Source: Thuidium tamariscinum
Taxonomy: Eukaryota; Streptophyta; Bryopsida; Hypnales; Thuidiaceae
DNA length: 64,000 nt
Direction: 5' to 3'
Assembly (NCBI GenBank): GCA_947034885.2
Contig: OX344757.2
Span: 3,162,001-3,226,000, forward strand
Part shown: positions 33,735 through 47,052 of the stretch, piece after piece
Position numbering within the stretch: position 1 is the first letter of the stretch
How the letters are laid out: the number at the start of each line of letters is the position of its first letter
The notes under the pieces: generated by a model
What the model was told of the DNA's origin: nothing
The model's database searches: none
What the model saw: only the letters and a program-made list of their open reading frames with translations
Translations under genes and position numbers: made by a program

Positions 33735-34939
33735 TTAGAGCATCCCCACGGGTTCATGCCAACCATGCCAAACACGAGCAGTGGGCATGGCCGGGTTGAT
33801 TTTCCTCCCCACGGGAGGCACACCTCATGATAAAAATAGCCCGGCCATGCTACAGTTTAAAGAACGCATTGACAAATGGTGGAGCTTGGGCGTGCTACAC
33901 CATATTTGTCTGAACATACTGCGCCACCATTGAACGGACTATTGCAACATTATCCACAAAAATTTGAAATGGTAGAAAGGTGTGGAGAAGTGCGTGGAGG
34001 GCAATCAAGTCCCAACTATGTTCATTGTAGGTTGTTTGGTGCAAGCGATGGAGTTCCACACTCAAGGATAGCAACGTTTTTTAGAAAATCATGAAGAGCA
34101 GTTCGGATTAGGATTCGACAGTGGTCCCGATTTGGGAGCTTCGAAGGCCTCTGTGGAAAGATTTGAAGGAGGGAGTCTTCCAAGCTCAGGACATGTAGGT
34201 GCGGTAGTGAGTTGCGGGGGCTAAGGTCGACCAGCTACTGCGAGAAGGCATGGCGGCAGGTACAATGCGATCTTTGACCTTTTTGGCACGGTGGAAGTTC
34301 CGTTAATAGGTAGAAGAGGGGCAGCTGCATCGACTGCAACTGTAAATGTTCTAGCACGCCAAGGCAATGCAGCATTGAGATTGGCATTACAACAAGTAAA
34401 ACTAAACTTGATTGAGAGGAAATTGAGAGGTTAGGGTTTAAGGTATTAGCTCCGATGGCCGTTACCTTTTTCTTCTTCTTCTTTCCAAATGGTGATGCTC
34501 ATTTAATTCATGTGCACTTGCTTTGTGGTGAAAATGAGCTTTCTTTTTTTCCAGTTTAGGGTTTAGTTATTGAAAGAATTTTTCTTCAATTTTATGTTCT
34601 TTGTGATGTAAATGATCAATCCAATTATTGGATTTATATACACAATGGAGGTATTAGGGTTCTCAACTCCATGTTCATGAGTGAGTTTAATTATGGAAAG
34701 TGAACGTGCAATTGTCAATTGAACATGAAGGTAGACAATTTGGTAGGGGACATGGAGGCAGATTGAGAGGGACAAATAATTCTAGTCAAAGTAGAAGGGA
34801 CAATGTGAACACTAAAACTCAAGTAGATGGAGAGTTGAGAGGTAAAGGACAGAAAGAGAAGAATTTTCAGCTCGAGGAAGAGAAGCAGCTCACCCAAAGT
34901 GTACTCAAGAATTCTCAAGATTTGATTGTAGGGAATGGG

Positions 34940-35575
34940 TAGAAGGGAAATGCTTTTTAGAAACGAATTTTTAAGCACTATGAAGAACGGAGACCAGGTA
35001 GTTATAGGCCTACTTGTTCTTTAGAATCTATGTGGGGCTTAATAAAATATGATGTCTTCAAATTCATTGGAGTGTTTCAATAATACATCAATCTGAATAT
35101 TAGTGGTACCAGTAAAGTTGACATCCTCAAAAAGGCCTTGAAATTATACAGGATAAAATTAGCTAAGTATACAGATTTTATGTACTTACATATGTGGGAG
35201 CTTGTTAAAGACGTCCCTCGGTGGGATTCTAGAACAACAAAAGGGAGAACTCCGCCCCCTACTATGAAGCGGAAAGACGTGCCTACAGATCCCAAATGCA
35301 CTGAGCGGCCAGACAGTAGTGTTGATGGTGGTGGAAGTTCAACATCAACCAAAAACAAGCAGCGGCCTCAAGGGTCAAAGCAGGCAAAGGAAGATTGGCA
35401 AGACTCAACTCCACATGATAGTGCAATGAAAGCCCAAGCTATAGTGACACAAGCTGTCGCTGAAGCAATGTTGAAGAAGATAAAAATCCAAGAGGATGCT
35501 AACTTATTCCCTCTTATGACGCATCCCACAAATGGTGTCATATCTGAATGTGCATCTAAGTACCTTCTACTATGA
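34940..35575 (+). pseudogene. PIF/Harbinger accessory (SANT/NAM-associated) protein, relic
   Basis: Reads RPTCSLESMWGLIKYDVFKF-IGVF, a stop, then SGTSKVDILKKALKLYR, FMYLHMWELVKDVPRW and the RP-GSKQAKED segment. This is the classic layout of the Myb/SANT-like accessory proteins of PIF/Harbinger elements (NAM-associated domain), which help import the transposase and bind DNA. The 35138-35575 part remains open for 145 codons. At least one stop splits the domain. Confidence 0.65.
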
Positions 35576-36339
35576 CAACAAGAAGAATTGGAGAAATTAA
35601 AGAATTGATTGTGCATCTAAGTACCTTATACTACAACAACAAGACGAATTGGAGAAATTAAAGAATTGACTTAGAAGGTCACATTCAAGCATGAAAACTG
35701 CCCATCTTCAACCCGCACCAATCCTTGTAGAAACCCTGAAGTTTTATAGAGGAGAATAGATGAGGCAATGAGCCCCCCTATTCAAAGACAATTAAAGTGA
35801 TTAACATCCCGTTCTGACAATTGCAGCTCACGTGGAGGCTCAATTGAAAACAACGAAGTCAATGGTGCTTTAGATTGTCAACAACAAGGCTCTGAAGACG
35901 AAGTTGATGTAAATGGTATGGTGCATGGGTAGTTGGACAGACAAAGTCCTTGTTGGCAAGACGAAGCTTACATTCATGACTAGGAAGGTGGTGGGGTAGG
36001 ATCGGAAAATGAAGGGTACGAGGCTAATTTTAGTGAGGAATTCAATGCCGATGATGAAGAGTGGGGCTCTGAAGTTGACCCTACAGGAACAACCAAGCAA
36101 TACTAGAGACCAAAGAGTATAGCTCTCACGATTTTGCACAAAAAGAGTATGGGGATGAGGGGTACTTTGAAGATCTACTAAACCAAGTCATGCATATTGT
36201 TGGAAGCAAAGAAGGTGGCAATGAAGATTGATTTCACAACTCACCTATTGATGTCACTACTGCAAAGAGAGGTGGGCCCTATTTTGTATTTTTGTTTGGC
36301 ATTTAGGTTGTGTATTTAGGTTGAATCTAACAACTCATT

Positions 36340-37010
36340 TATAGCTTAAATGTTTAATGTTTATGTGATTAATGCTTATCTAATTTGTGTTTTGTAATTA
36401 ATGTTTAATGTTCTATGATTATTATTTTGTGATTAATGTTTGATGTTTAGTGATTAATGTTTTATGTTTTGTGATTAATGTTCATGTGTGATATATGATG
36501 TGTTTTTATATTTTGTGTTATATGTTATATGTTATATTTTTATATTTTGTATTTTATGTTTTATTTTTATATGTTTATTAACTAAGTTTTGTCTAATATG
36601 TTTTATTAACTCAGTTTTATGTTTTATTAACTCAATTTTGTGTTGTATTAACATAGTTCTATTAAACTTAGTTTTGTAAATTTTATCAACTCAATTTTAA
36701 TGTTTAATGTTTAATGTTTACATTTAATGTTTTGTGTTTCATATTGATGTGTTTTATATTTTTTGCTTTCTATTTAATGTTCTCTGTTTAATGTTTAAAT
36801 GTTTTATATTTAATATTTAATGTTTATGTTTAATATCTTGGATTCCATATTTATGTGTAATATGTTTTATGTTATTTGTTTCTTGTTTAAGCTTTTTATC
36901 TTATGTTTTCAGTTTATGTTTTGTGTCTTATGTTTTATGTTTTGTGATTTTTTTATGTGTTCTATGTTTGTTGTTTAAGTTTTGTGTTTTATTTTTATGT
37001 TTATGTCATC
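36340..37010. repeat. T-rich imperfect minisatellite (TTTAATGTTTTATG)
   Basis: Irregular tandem copies of TTTAATGTTTAATG/TTTTATGTTTTGTG inside the Harbinger element, between its two relic genes. Confidence 0.6.
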
Positions 37011-37989
37011 TTTAGTTTACTTGCCTTTATATACTAATTCAAATTTATGTTTTTGAATCTAATGACTCATATTTTGAAGAAGAGAGCGAAGGGAGGACCT
37101 ACTCCAATTTATCAGCAATTCAAGTACAAGAGGACATAAGCTCTAGGTTCAATTCTGTTGAATGCAATCTACACCGAATTGCTACAAACAAGTGAAGCAA
37201 TCACAATTCCAAACCTTCCTTACCTTAATTAAGGAACTCAGTTTTTGCTTTTTATTTTCTAGGGTCACTCTTGTTTTTCTCCTTTTAGGACACTTTAGAT
37301 CAAGACCTTTTGAAATTTGTATTCAAATTCAATTCATGTAAACTATTTACCATTGAAGTTTGACCTTTAGGCTATGCATTTCAATTGAGCAGTCAATTAT
37401 AGAGCTGAACATCAATACATGTTTTGTTTATCATTACTACACTCTACGAATCCTTTTAATGTTTTTGTGGAATAGTTCTAATAAAAATACGAATTGGCAA
37501 CTATTCATTCTTTAGTCCCACAGGTTTATATTGCAACAGCCATAGCGTCACTTACGAACAACATCCCCATGAACCCATGTCGCCCAATGGTCACCAGTCT
37601 CTAGGTGGACAACATATTTCCATGTCGAAAATCTTGCCTAGTTAGTTGAGCAGTCCATCTCAGCCTCATGGGCAGAGCTTTATGTCTCCACTACTAGAAT
37701 CATTGGATGATCATAGAAATAGGAAGTCACACTGGTTACAATGAGAGTATAACAATCCTACAATAGACCTTGAGAATTATGAAGGCATAGAGGAGGAAAG
37801 AAGCAATACATCTACAAATTTTGATTTAATTACTACAATGTATTAAATTTGAAATTATAATATAAGCTCATATGTGAGTAGTATTTCCTTTCAGGGCCCA
37901 TAGGTGCTCGATAAAATCTCCTCTCAGGTTGAAGTGTGTATCAAGGTTTTCAATTTGTATTGTGCCCATCACTAAGTCATTGTATGAAA

Positions 37990-38760
37990 TATCATGTTAC
38001 AGTGGTTGAATTGTGTCATAATCAAAAGGAAAGTCTAGATTCGCATCTTCCTCATTCTCTATTATCATGTTGTGTAGAATATAACATGTATAAATGGTGT
38101 CAGCTATGCAATCAAGACTCCATAGCATATATGGATTTTGTATGATGTTGAATCGAGCTTGCAACATCCTTGTGGATACTTTCTTGTTGTTGAGAAAAAT
38201 AGCACTGCTTCTTATCATTTGGTGCGTGTATAGTTTGAACAAAACACGACCATAGTGGGTAAATTCCATCTACAAGCAAGTAGTATCAGTTGTAAAGTAT
38301 ACTGTTTACTACAAACTCTATGTCACATGCTTCATTAGTTAACATGTTGTGCACAAGTGGGCTTCAATCAAGGACATTCAAGTCATTGTTTGCACCACGC
38401 AAACAAAAAAAAAACATGCCAAATGTGCAAACTCTTATCAGCTATGGCTTCAAGAATGATAGGCCTATTCCCATCTTTGTCACCATAATCACCTTGCTAA
38501 GCCACAAGACAATTTTTTCAATTATAATGCATGCAATTGATGGATGAAAACATCCGTGGCCAACCACGCCCTGCATTAATTGCCAATTGCTTCTCAAAGT
38601 CAACTATTATTGGTTGTCTCAAGTGTTGGTCACCAAACTCAGCACGAACAGTAGCACAATATCGCTTCATAGCTTCTATGGCAGTGGACTCAGCTAGACT
38701 ACAATACTCATTAGTGGCATCTGTTGAAATGCCATAAGCTAGCATTCAAATTGCTACTAT
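37990..38760 (-). pseudogene. PIF/Harbinger transposase, relic
   Basis: Upstream part (about 38745-38520): MLAYGISTDATNEY, ESTAIEAMKRYCATVRAEFG, INAGRGWPRMFSSINCMHY, the last covering the first catalytic Asp region of Harbinger nucleases in degenerate form. Downstream part (38269-37997): TRMLQARFNIIQNPYMLW and TIYTCYILHNMIIENEEDAN, the usual C-terminal block. Several stops separate them. DDE-type nuclease, no longer functional. Confidence 0.75.
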
Positions 38761-40284
38761 ACATTTTTGAATAGAATACAAGGGTGATTGCAAGAAACAC
38801 TTATCCTATTTGTTGCGTTTTACCACAGTACTCGTGACTTTTTCTGGAGTACTTTAAAATTAGAAAATTAATTTAAGAGAAATTTGAAAAATATGAATAA
38901 TGTATACACCTCTAAGATGAAGGTTTTCATTGAAGGAAATTGATAGAAAAATTCCCCTAGTAGGAGAACTTAAAAAGCGCCAAACCTCAAGAAAATACAT
39001 ACCTTCATGTTTTAATTCGGGAAAATTAGTAAAAATAAGTAAATACAAAAAATAAAAAGTGACCATTTTCAACAACTCTATGGAGATGGTCATTCATCAA
39101 AAAAATCACTAAAATAATACTTTATATGTTTAAAAATACAACCAAAAGGAAGCTTTTTTTGTGGACTTCCACATGACATAAAAATAACTTTTTTCAAAAT
39201 TACTCAAGTGGGGAGCTGTAAGTCTAATAGAAGACCATATCGTCTAAATTTCATCTCAAAATCATTAAAAAAAGGTACTCCTTAGTGACTAAAAACCCCT
39301 AAACTGTCAAATGTGACATTCAATCACTAGTACTATTTTGAAATCAAACTATTTTTGAAAATTATGAAAAAATTAGAGAATGTGTATGGTACCTATGAGT
39401 ATCTTCCCTATAAATCTTGAGTCATTTGGAACCAAAACATAGAAGTTATGGCCAAAAAACAAATCAGCACACTAGGTGTGACAGAAAATAGGACAAGTGT
39501 TTCTTGCAATTGCCCACAAGCCCAATTTCCGAGTGGCATCACATTTTTGCAGTAAACACCTATCTCTATCACAAACTCTAGCCATGATGGATAAAAACAA
39601 TGGCCTACGCATGCGGAAGCAACAGTGGAAATGCGATGCTCCATAAATTGGTGTCTCTGAGAAATAATCAGAGACAATCTTCTCATGCCCTTCTTGCCTC
39701 TCTCTCTCTGTCTCTCAAAATTGCCCTGTCAACCTGGCCTCGAACCTCTCGCTTGTACCGCTTGTGGAACATTCAAATCAAAACTAACTTGATTCAAATT
39801 ATTGTTGAAGATCGCTTCTTCTTCTTCATCCTCTTCATGCATTGTTTGTATGTGAGAGGCTAATCTGGCCCTCCATGCGTCCATCCTTCCACAACAGCTA
39901 TAGCAGCAACAAGGTCAACAAATACTTCAGTCTCCAACGGAAAAAAAAAACACTCCTACTCTCCTTCCCTAATTCCTTCCAAATAACTCTACAAACACTT
40001 CAAAAACCCAAAATACATCAACTGCTCCTCCTAGAACAAGGTCGCTTTGGTGGGTAGGAAGAAGATGAACAGTGGAAATCAACACTTGGCTTGATAAGGT
40101 CATGGTCTTCGATGACCAGGTTGGCCCTACCTTTACCAAAGATACTCGCGCCTACAGGTAGCGCGTCCTTCTAGTGTAGCTTCCGTAGGGTATTGCCTTG
40201 TGAACTTCCCATGGCTCGCCAATAGCCGCACTACAAATTTATTTGGCGCCCAACATGACGTGCCAACGCGTGGGGATGCTCTTA

Positions 40285-43200
40285 GGATCTAGGGTGCACA
40301 GTTTTTTTCTCTTTGCATAGGTCAAGTGTATTTGAAAGAAACTCTTATTTATTCTCATATTGGGTTCCGAACTTGTGAACCAAAATTTTCTTATATTGTA
40401 GCCTTTCAAATTTTGAGACATTATACATGTTAGCAGTTGTGTTTTGTAACACATTTGTTTGTTTTTGCAAACTGCATCTAAACCCAATTTTGAAGTTGCA
40501 TTTTGACTACCAAATTCTTACTTGTCACCCCCTTTTCTATAATTCAAAATATTATACATGTATATTTAGTTTTGTTCAAGGCAATTTGTGCTTCAATTGC
40601 TTTGAAATTGAAATCAATTTGTCATTGGAGATACTTTGCCTAGTAGTATATTGTATGTTTGAAAATTATGCAAGGGAGCCTCCTTGTGTGTCTATTTTGA
40701 AACATGTGAAAATTGATTTTGGTGAGTTTTTTGGTGAATAACCATTTAACTAAAGTTATTTTAAATGGGAAATGTTTTTTTGTTTTTTTGAATTCGTTTC
40801 TTATTTTTTCCTAATTAAAACATCAAAATATGTATTTTCTTGAAGTTTGGCATTTTTCAAGTTCTCCTACTTAGAGATTTTTACTTTAAAGGATTTCTTC
40901 ATCTTAAAAGTATATACATTTTTTTTAATTTAAAATTTATTTTTCTAATTTTGAAGTACTTCCAAAAAAATCATGCAAACACAATAAATAGTACTAGTGT
41001 TTATTGCATTCACCTATAATGACTTTGAATATCTTATAAATCATACTTTTTCCAATGCCATGTATAAAATATTAGACTTATAATGGCAAAAATTGGACTA
41101 TGTCTTTAAGAAAATAATCTCTTTGTATAAATTGGATTTTGAACTTGTAACAATGCTTTGGAATGGCATTGAAGTAGCTATATTTTGTCATTTTCAAAGA
41201 CTATGAGAATCAAGGTAAAAAGGTGGATTTTGTAGAGCTAGGTCATTATAAGAAAGACCTCTATAATTAATTATATTTTCAACTTTTGGTCTAGCAATCA
41301 TGATTTTCTATGGTAGGTTTAAATTGAAACATTTTTCTTAAATGAAAAAGAATATAGTTAATGTTTAACTTTTAAATACTTGAGCCCTTTTTGAATTTTT
41401 CAACATTTTGGTTTGTATCTTTGTACAAATATACTACCTAACTTGATTTCATCAAATTGGTTACACAAGATGATTATTTTTTTTAAATTTAAAAACTAAT
41501 TTTGATGGGAATTTGGACAAATGATGATTGAAAAAGTATACATGAAATCATAAGTCTAAAGCACTTTTTTCATCATTTGGAAAAAGGATGATATAGCATT
41601 AAGGGGCCAAATCTTTAAAGAAAGTGTACTATACACAAAAACTAAATAAGTGAAAAATTAAAAAGTGAACAAAAACTCAAATTTGGTCATTTGTGACAAT
41701 TTTGTAGAGACAATTGTAAACTAAGTGAATCTCTAAAATCTTATTTTCCAAGTGCAAAAATTAGGCATTTGCAAGGGAGTCTAATTTGCAAACTTCTACA
41801 CAATTTTAATTTATAAAAAATTTAAATTTCCTTTTGCAATAGTTGTAGTATATCATAAGAATACATTTTTTCAATTTCAACTTCAAATATTTTAGAATAG
41901 ACATTCACTATTCTATAGTAGTCTTGATTTGTATAATCTCCAAGTGTGACATGTTTTTGAAAATCAAATACTTCCAACTAATTAGATTTTAAAAAATCAT
42001 AAAATATCAAAATAAATTGTAAATAGCTATATCTACCATCAATGAAAATTTCAATTACATAGCATTTTTACTACTAAGATTTTGCTTGAAAACAATGTAA
42101 TATTCACAATGTGACAAAAAAAGTAATCTAAGTCCTTCTTGCAATCACCAAAATGTGTATTATATATATTTTTTTGTTTCACCTATGATGCTTTAGAGCC
42201 TTATTTGTTGAAGACTTCATTTTGAAATATACTACATTGTTGTTAGATTCATTGAAAAATAATTCAAAATAAATCTACTAAAATGCTTAGAAATTATAAA
42301 GTAGTGTAATTGAATGGTGTAGAAAATGATCAATGAATATAATCTACATTCATAAAAATTCAAGATTTTATTTTCCAAACAACAATCATTGTTAAGTGCA
42401 AATTACAACACTTTCCATCAAAAAAATCATCACCAATAGCAAAAAGAAGAGGATGTATTCATCTTATGCTAAGTATATCAATGTTGAAAATTCTCCAATA
42501 ATTAAAAACTCAATGAAATGTAAAAAAAACTGAAGGCTTAGGATTATAAGCCAAAGTGAAATATTAGATATGGCAAAAATGAAATTTGAAGAAAGTATAG
42601 TTTCACATACAAAATGAAAAATACCCCTAAAAATAATCTATTTTGCATTGGGCCTAATGCATTTGACCCACTTGAGGGTATTGTATAATTGCTTGTTTTA
42701 AATTGAGGACATAATTAGTATATGTCAAAGTTTGGATGTTGTTATAATTCTAGTTACTATTGACAAATGTACATGAAGTTTGTGTATTTAATTGTATTGT
42801 ATCTCTAATTGCATTAACTATTTATTGATGGAAAAGGATTCATTTGTAACCATCACAAGTTGAAAGAACAACCTAGGAGAATTGAAGAGTATTTAGGGGC
42901 AACCATTGGAATTGAAGCATTTTGTACTTCAAGGGGACCAGGGTAGTTTCTTCATAGGAATCTAATGGTATGAAATGTACTCAGTTAGAGTAAAAAATGA
43001 AGGCAATTTATTGGTTTTGTAACAATGATTTAGAATAATCCCAAGTAGAGGCTTGCTTACAATGAAAATGATATAATAAAAGAGATTTGAAATTGTTATT
43101 GATAGAAATATTGGTCTCATTGTAAATACTCCAATTATATTTTGTGTTACATTTTAAAGTCAATTCTAAAGGACAAAAAACATTGTAATTATTTCTCATC

Positions 43201-43506
43201 TTCCCATTCACACACAAATGTAACAAACCCTTCTTGTGCTACTATGTTGTAACCCATTAAGGACCAAGTCGATGATTGCAAATGAATATTTAGCTAAAGT
43301 TGTTTTGATCAATAGCTGAAGTGACTACTAATGAAAACTTGTCATTTTTACCCAGAGTCATCAACTCATTATCAACTTAGTGCTTAATGGGTTAAAGGTG
43401 CACATTTCAAAATTTCATAATTGTGTACTATATTGATACAAAGTAACTACCAAATGGCCCAAATAATCACAAGATCAAAAATTGGAATGAGAAATCAACG
43501 CTAGCG
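40285..43506. other. AT-rich intergenic DNA, no gene seen
   Basis: About 3.2 kb of strongly AT-rich sequence. Open frames are short and show no recognisable domain, and I see no element ends. Confidence 0.5.
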
Positions 43507-46500
43507 CTACATGTTGAGTCCCATTTTCAAGCCCCACCCAAAAGGAAACAAGGGATTGTAGTACTTGTCCCCGACATTCATGGGCAACTGCTCAACACGG
43601 CGAAACCAAGTCCTGGCCAACTTCCCTTGAAACTCGAAGCTACCGAAGAGCACCTCCGCCACGCCGCGGCCTTCGGAGCCTGGCAGCCAGGCCGCGACGA
43701 ACGCATTCATGTAGCCGAGGTAAGGCTCCACCACCAGCGGTCGGCCGGAGACGAGGATTACCACGCAGGCGACGTTGGAGCACGTGTCTTTGATCAAGGC
43801 CGGGTAAGGCGCCGGCATGTTGAGATTGTTGAGGTTGTCGCCCTGCACTTCGGCGTAGGGTTGCTCACCCACGACCACGATGGCGTAGTCGAAGTTCTTG
43901 CCCTTGGCGTAGTTCGTGGAGGGAGTGGCTTGGTAGTCCACTTGGGTGGTTTTGCTCACCACTTGCCGGATGCCACCCAGGATCGTGGTCCCTGAAAAAC
44001 AAAACAATGCAGCAAATGAAACAGACGACGAATTAGTATCGTTATATTCTTTTGCACGGCAAGGGGCTCAAATTCTTAATAAGAAATGCCTGGGAAATTC
44101 AACAAACAAATAGATACTGTGCCAAGGAGCATGTTAGAGGATGTATCTAGTGCAGTGAAATGCAATCTCTATGTGAACGAAACAGAAGTTTTAAGTATTA
44201 TTTAGTGACAGTGGCATAACAAGGGTGAGTGGGTTTTTTTTGGGAGTTAAGGTGGAGAGCATTTGATTACCTCTGGTAGTTGAACCTTTGGAGCCTTGCC
44301 AACTGATAGTCCAGCCTCCACATTGCAAACCAATATCGTTAGCGTGAGCTCCCACAACTAAGATCTTCTTAGCAAACTTGTTCAACGGCAAAATTTTCTT
44401 TCTTAAACCGTCGCCGTTCTTCAAGAGCACCAGGGACTTTCGCACTGCTTCTCGTGCTAACGCCCCATGCGACTGCAACCAATTACAAAATGATGAAACA
44501 CGGTTAAAGGATTAATCTCACCATTGAGATGAGAATTTTGACATGTAAGGAGGAGGTTACTTCACTTGATCCCGTTTCCTTCACTAATCATAAAACATAA
44601 ATCTAGACAATTGACCAGTCCTAATGTTTAGAGTCTTGTGTTAGATAAATGTCAGAAATTTGGAGCCTCGAACTGCACCAATTTAATAAAGTTGACAATA
44701 CCGACCCCCGTACGTTGCCAATTGCAACTCAGTGCTTCCCAGATACTTGATTGATCTTCATATAGCAAGTTTGCTGGAAAAATTAAATGGCTACATGGCT
44801 ATGGCTAGCGATCTGTGAACAGTAATACTCGCCCACAGAATGATTGCATAAGAACTCATGCACGGAGAGAGATCTCAAGGGAGTTTGCGGCCTTATGAAG
44901 TACCCAAGGTGATCTCCCTGGAGTTATAGATGCTAATCTCTCAATGAATTTAGCATACTCGTACACATTGACTATTGCTTGCAAACAATATCCTCCATGA
45001 CTAATCCTTAAGCAACGAAGAAAACTAAATTCAAACTAAAAGCGTAGACCAATCTGAAGCGACAGGTAGGGAACTCACCAGCGAGCCCAGGTACGCCTTG
45101 AGGCTATTCTCCCCATACGGATGCTCGAACAGCCCCGCACGCAACTTCACTCGCAAGACCCTCGTCACAGCGTCATTAATCCTGGCCATCGCAATGGCGC
45201 CATTACCCACATGCCGCTTCACGATGGCGATGAAGTCGACGTAGTCATAAGGCACCATCACCAAATCAATCCCGGCGTTGATCGCAAGCCTGACAGAGTT
45301 CGCATAATTTGTCCCCCAGGGGTTGGTCATGCGGTCCAAGCCCTCCCAGTCCGAGATGACGACGCCCTGGAACCCCATCTGGCCTTTCAAGATATCGGTG
45401 AGGAGGAACTTGTTGCCGTGCATCTTCTGGTTGTTCCAGCTGGAGTAGGATACCATGATGGTGGAGACGCCCTTGGCGATGGCGTCCGGGTAGGCGCGCA
45501 TGTGCGTCTTCACGAGCGTTTCGTAGCTGAGTTGTGTGTTGCCCATGTCGACGCCACCCCACGTCCCGCCGTCGCCCACGAAATGCTTCGCGCACGCCAG
45601 CACCTTGCGCCTGCATGGGAAACCACGAACAAAACCCGGGATTCAACCCCCTAATACACAAACGGTCTTGTTTCGCTTGCTTTCAATTACAGGAAAAATG
45701 TCAAACGGTTTTGAGCGAGGAGGGTGCAGCTTTCCAAGAGGTCGACAGTGCCAGCATGAAATTTGAATAAAGTATGTTGTTTTGCCTCGTGTAATTACTA
45801 AAATCTACATTTAATGGCGAATGAGGTGTCCTGTGGGACGTATAATACCATTTGAGTGACAATGTTGACTAAGTTAAGAGTTGAAATGAACCATTTTGTA
45901 AGAGAACTATATCTAAATGCAACCCTCATGCAAATGACTTGTATGTCAATTGAATTGAGCTTCCAAAGAGCTAAAGAATGAAGGTTTGAGTTGCTATGTC
46001 TTTCACTGGGCTAACAGGGGTGTTTCAGCCCCTGTCCGAAATTGAAGTTATGCATGGTGAGTTATCTTGGGACTAAAAATGATCTTCGCTCTGTGTTACT
46101 ACTGCACATTCCATTTTCTCTTTAGAACGACACACCCTGTGGTTGCACATTCCCCCCGTATGCCTTGCGAATCTCCCATGTTGAATACACTTCTGATTTC
46201 TGAATGAACAACTTCCACATGCCAAGATGCGACAGGGAGCCCATTTGTTCCCCAATGAGGGTTCCAGGTATCATCTTTCTCATCTCGTCAAAATTAGGGT
46301 GAACTCATTAGTGTGCTATCTCTCTCATCAACCCCCAGTGCAGTAAAAAAAATTTGAGGTTCCCATCAATGGGAGTTTGACTCACCTGTCCTGCAAGTAC
46401 GGTCCCTTCCATCCCGCCGGGGACTGCCCTTGCAATCCATCAATAATACTCGTCATACTCCTCACCACTCCCGGATCTTCACTGTAACTCTCATAGCACC

Positions 46501-47032
46501 TCCCCCACCTCGGATCCCTGCACACCGCCAGACACGGCGCGAACGAATACACGATTCCCGTGGCCCTCACCTCCAGCGCCGTCGCACTTCCAATCCTCCT
46601 CACCAGCAATGGATCCCTCGTGCACCCCAACCCCACGTTGTGCGGAAAGATGGTCGCCCCGTAGGCGTTGTTGTGCCCGTGGACTGCATCAATCCCGTAC
46701 AGCATGGGAATGCCCAGACGGGTGCTGAGGGCGGCGGACTGGAGGCTGTTGGTCATGGCCATCCACTGGGAGGGAGTGGCGCGGAATGTGGGCTCGCTGC
46801 CGCCGCCGCTCAGGACGGAACCGATCTTGTACTTCTGGAGGACGGAAGGGGTGGCGACGCTGCGCTCGATTTGAGTCATCTGGCCGATCTTCTCGTCCAG
46901 GGTCATCCGGGAGAGGAGGTCGGAGATGCGCTTCTCGATGGGTTGGCGGGGGTCTTTGTACAATTGGGCGGCGGCAGGATTTGCGAGTACCAAGATCAAG
47001 GCAAACAGACCCCATTTTGATGATAGTCTCAT
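43507..47032 (-). CDS. Glycoside hydrolase family 3 beta-glucosidase/exo-glucanase, secreted
   Basis: Hydrolyses terminal beta-glucosyl residues from cell-wall glucans or small glucosides, like barley exo-beta-glucanase ExoI. Four exons join in phase to 1,866 nt (621 residues, the usual size): 47032-46386, 45610-45079, 44472-44271, 43991-43507, with donors GTGAGT, GTGAGT and GTAATC and acceptors GCAG, GCAG and TCAG. A signal peptide is evident ([20 protein letters not shown]). Family motifs: [48 protein letters not shown], the nucleophile in ISDWEG (Asp 303), and the acid/base in [12 protein letters not shown] (Glu 508). The C-terminus [20 protein letters not shown] is standard. Intact host gene. 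The substrate within the family cannot be fixed from sequence. Confidence 0.93.
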
Positions 47033-47052
47033 CTTGGTGATGCGATCGCTAC

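Larger units (their letters stand above)
33738..40281. mobile_element. PIF/Harbinger transposon, about 6.5 kb, inactive
   Basis: The left terminus is GAGCATCCCCACGGGTT and the right, inverted, GAGCATCCCCACGCGTT. Both are flanked by TTA (33735-33737 and 40282-40284), the target duplication typical of PIF/Harbinger. The family's two proteins are both recognisable inside, on opposite strands: a SANT/NAM-associated protein (about 34940-35600, plus) and a transposase (about 37990-38760, minus). Both are broken by stops, so the copy is a relic that cannot supply its own transposase. Confidence 0.8.

Noticed and set aside
43627-47040. Plus-strand open frames opposite the GH3 exons (for example 43627-43995, 45121-45654, 46430-47020)
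   Set aside because: They are antisense shadows of GC-rich coding exons, with no recognisable domains.
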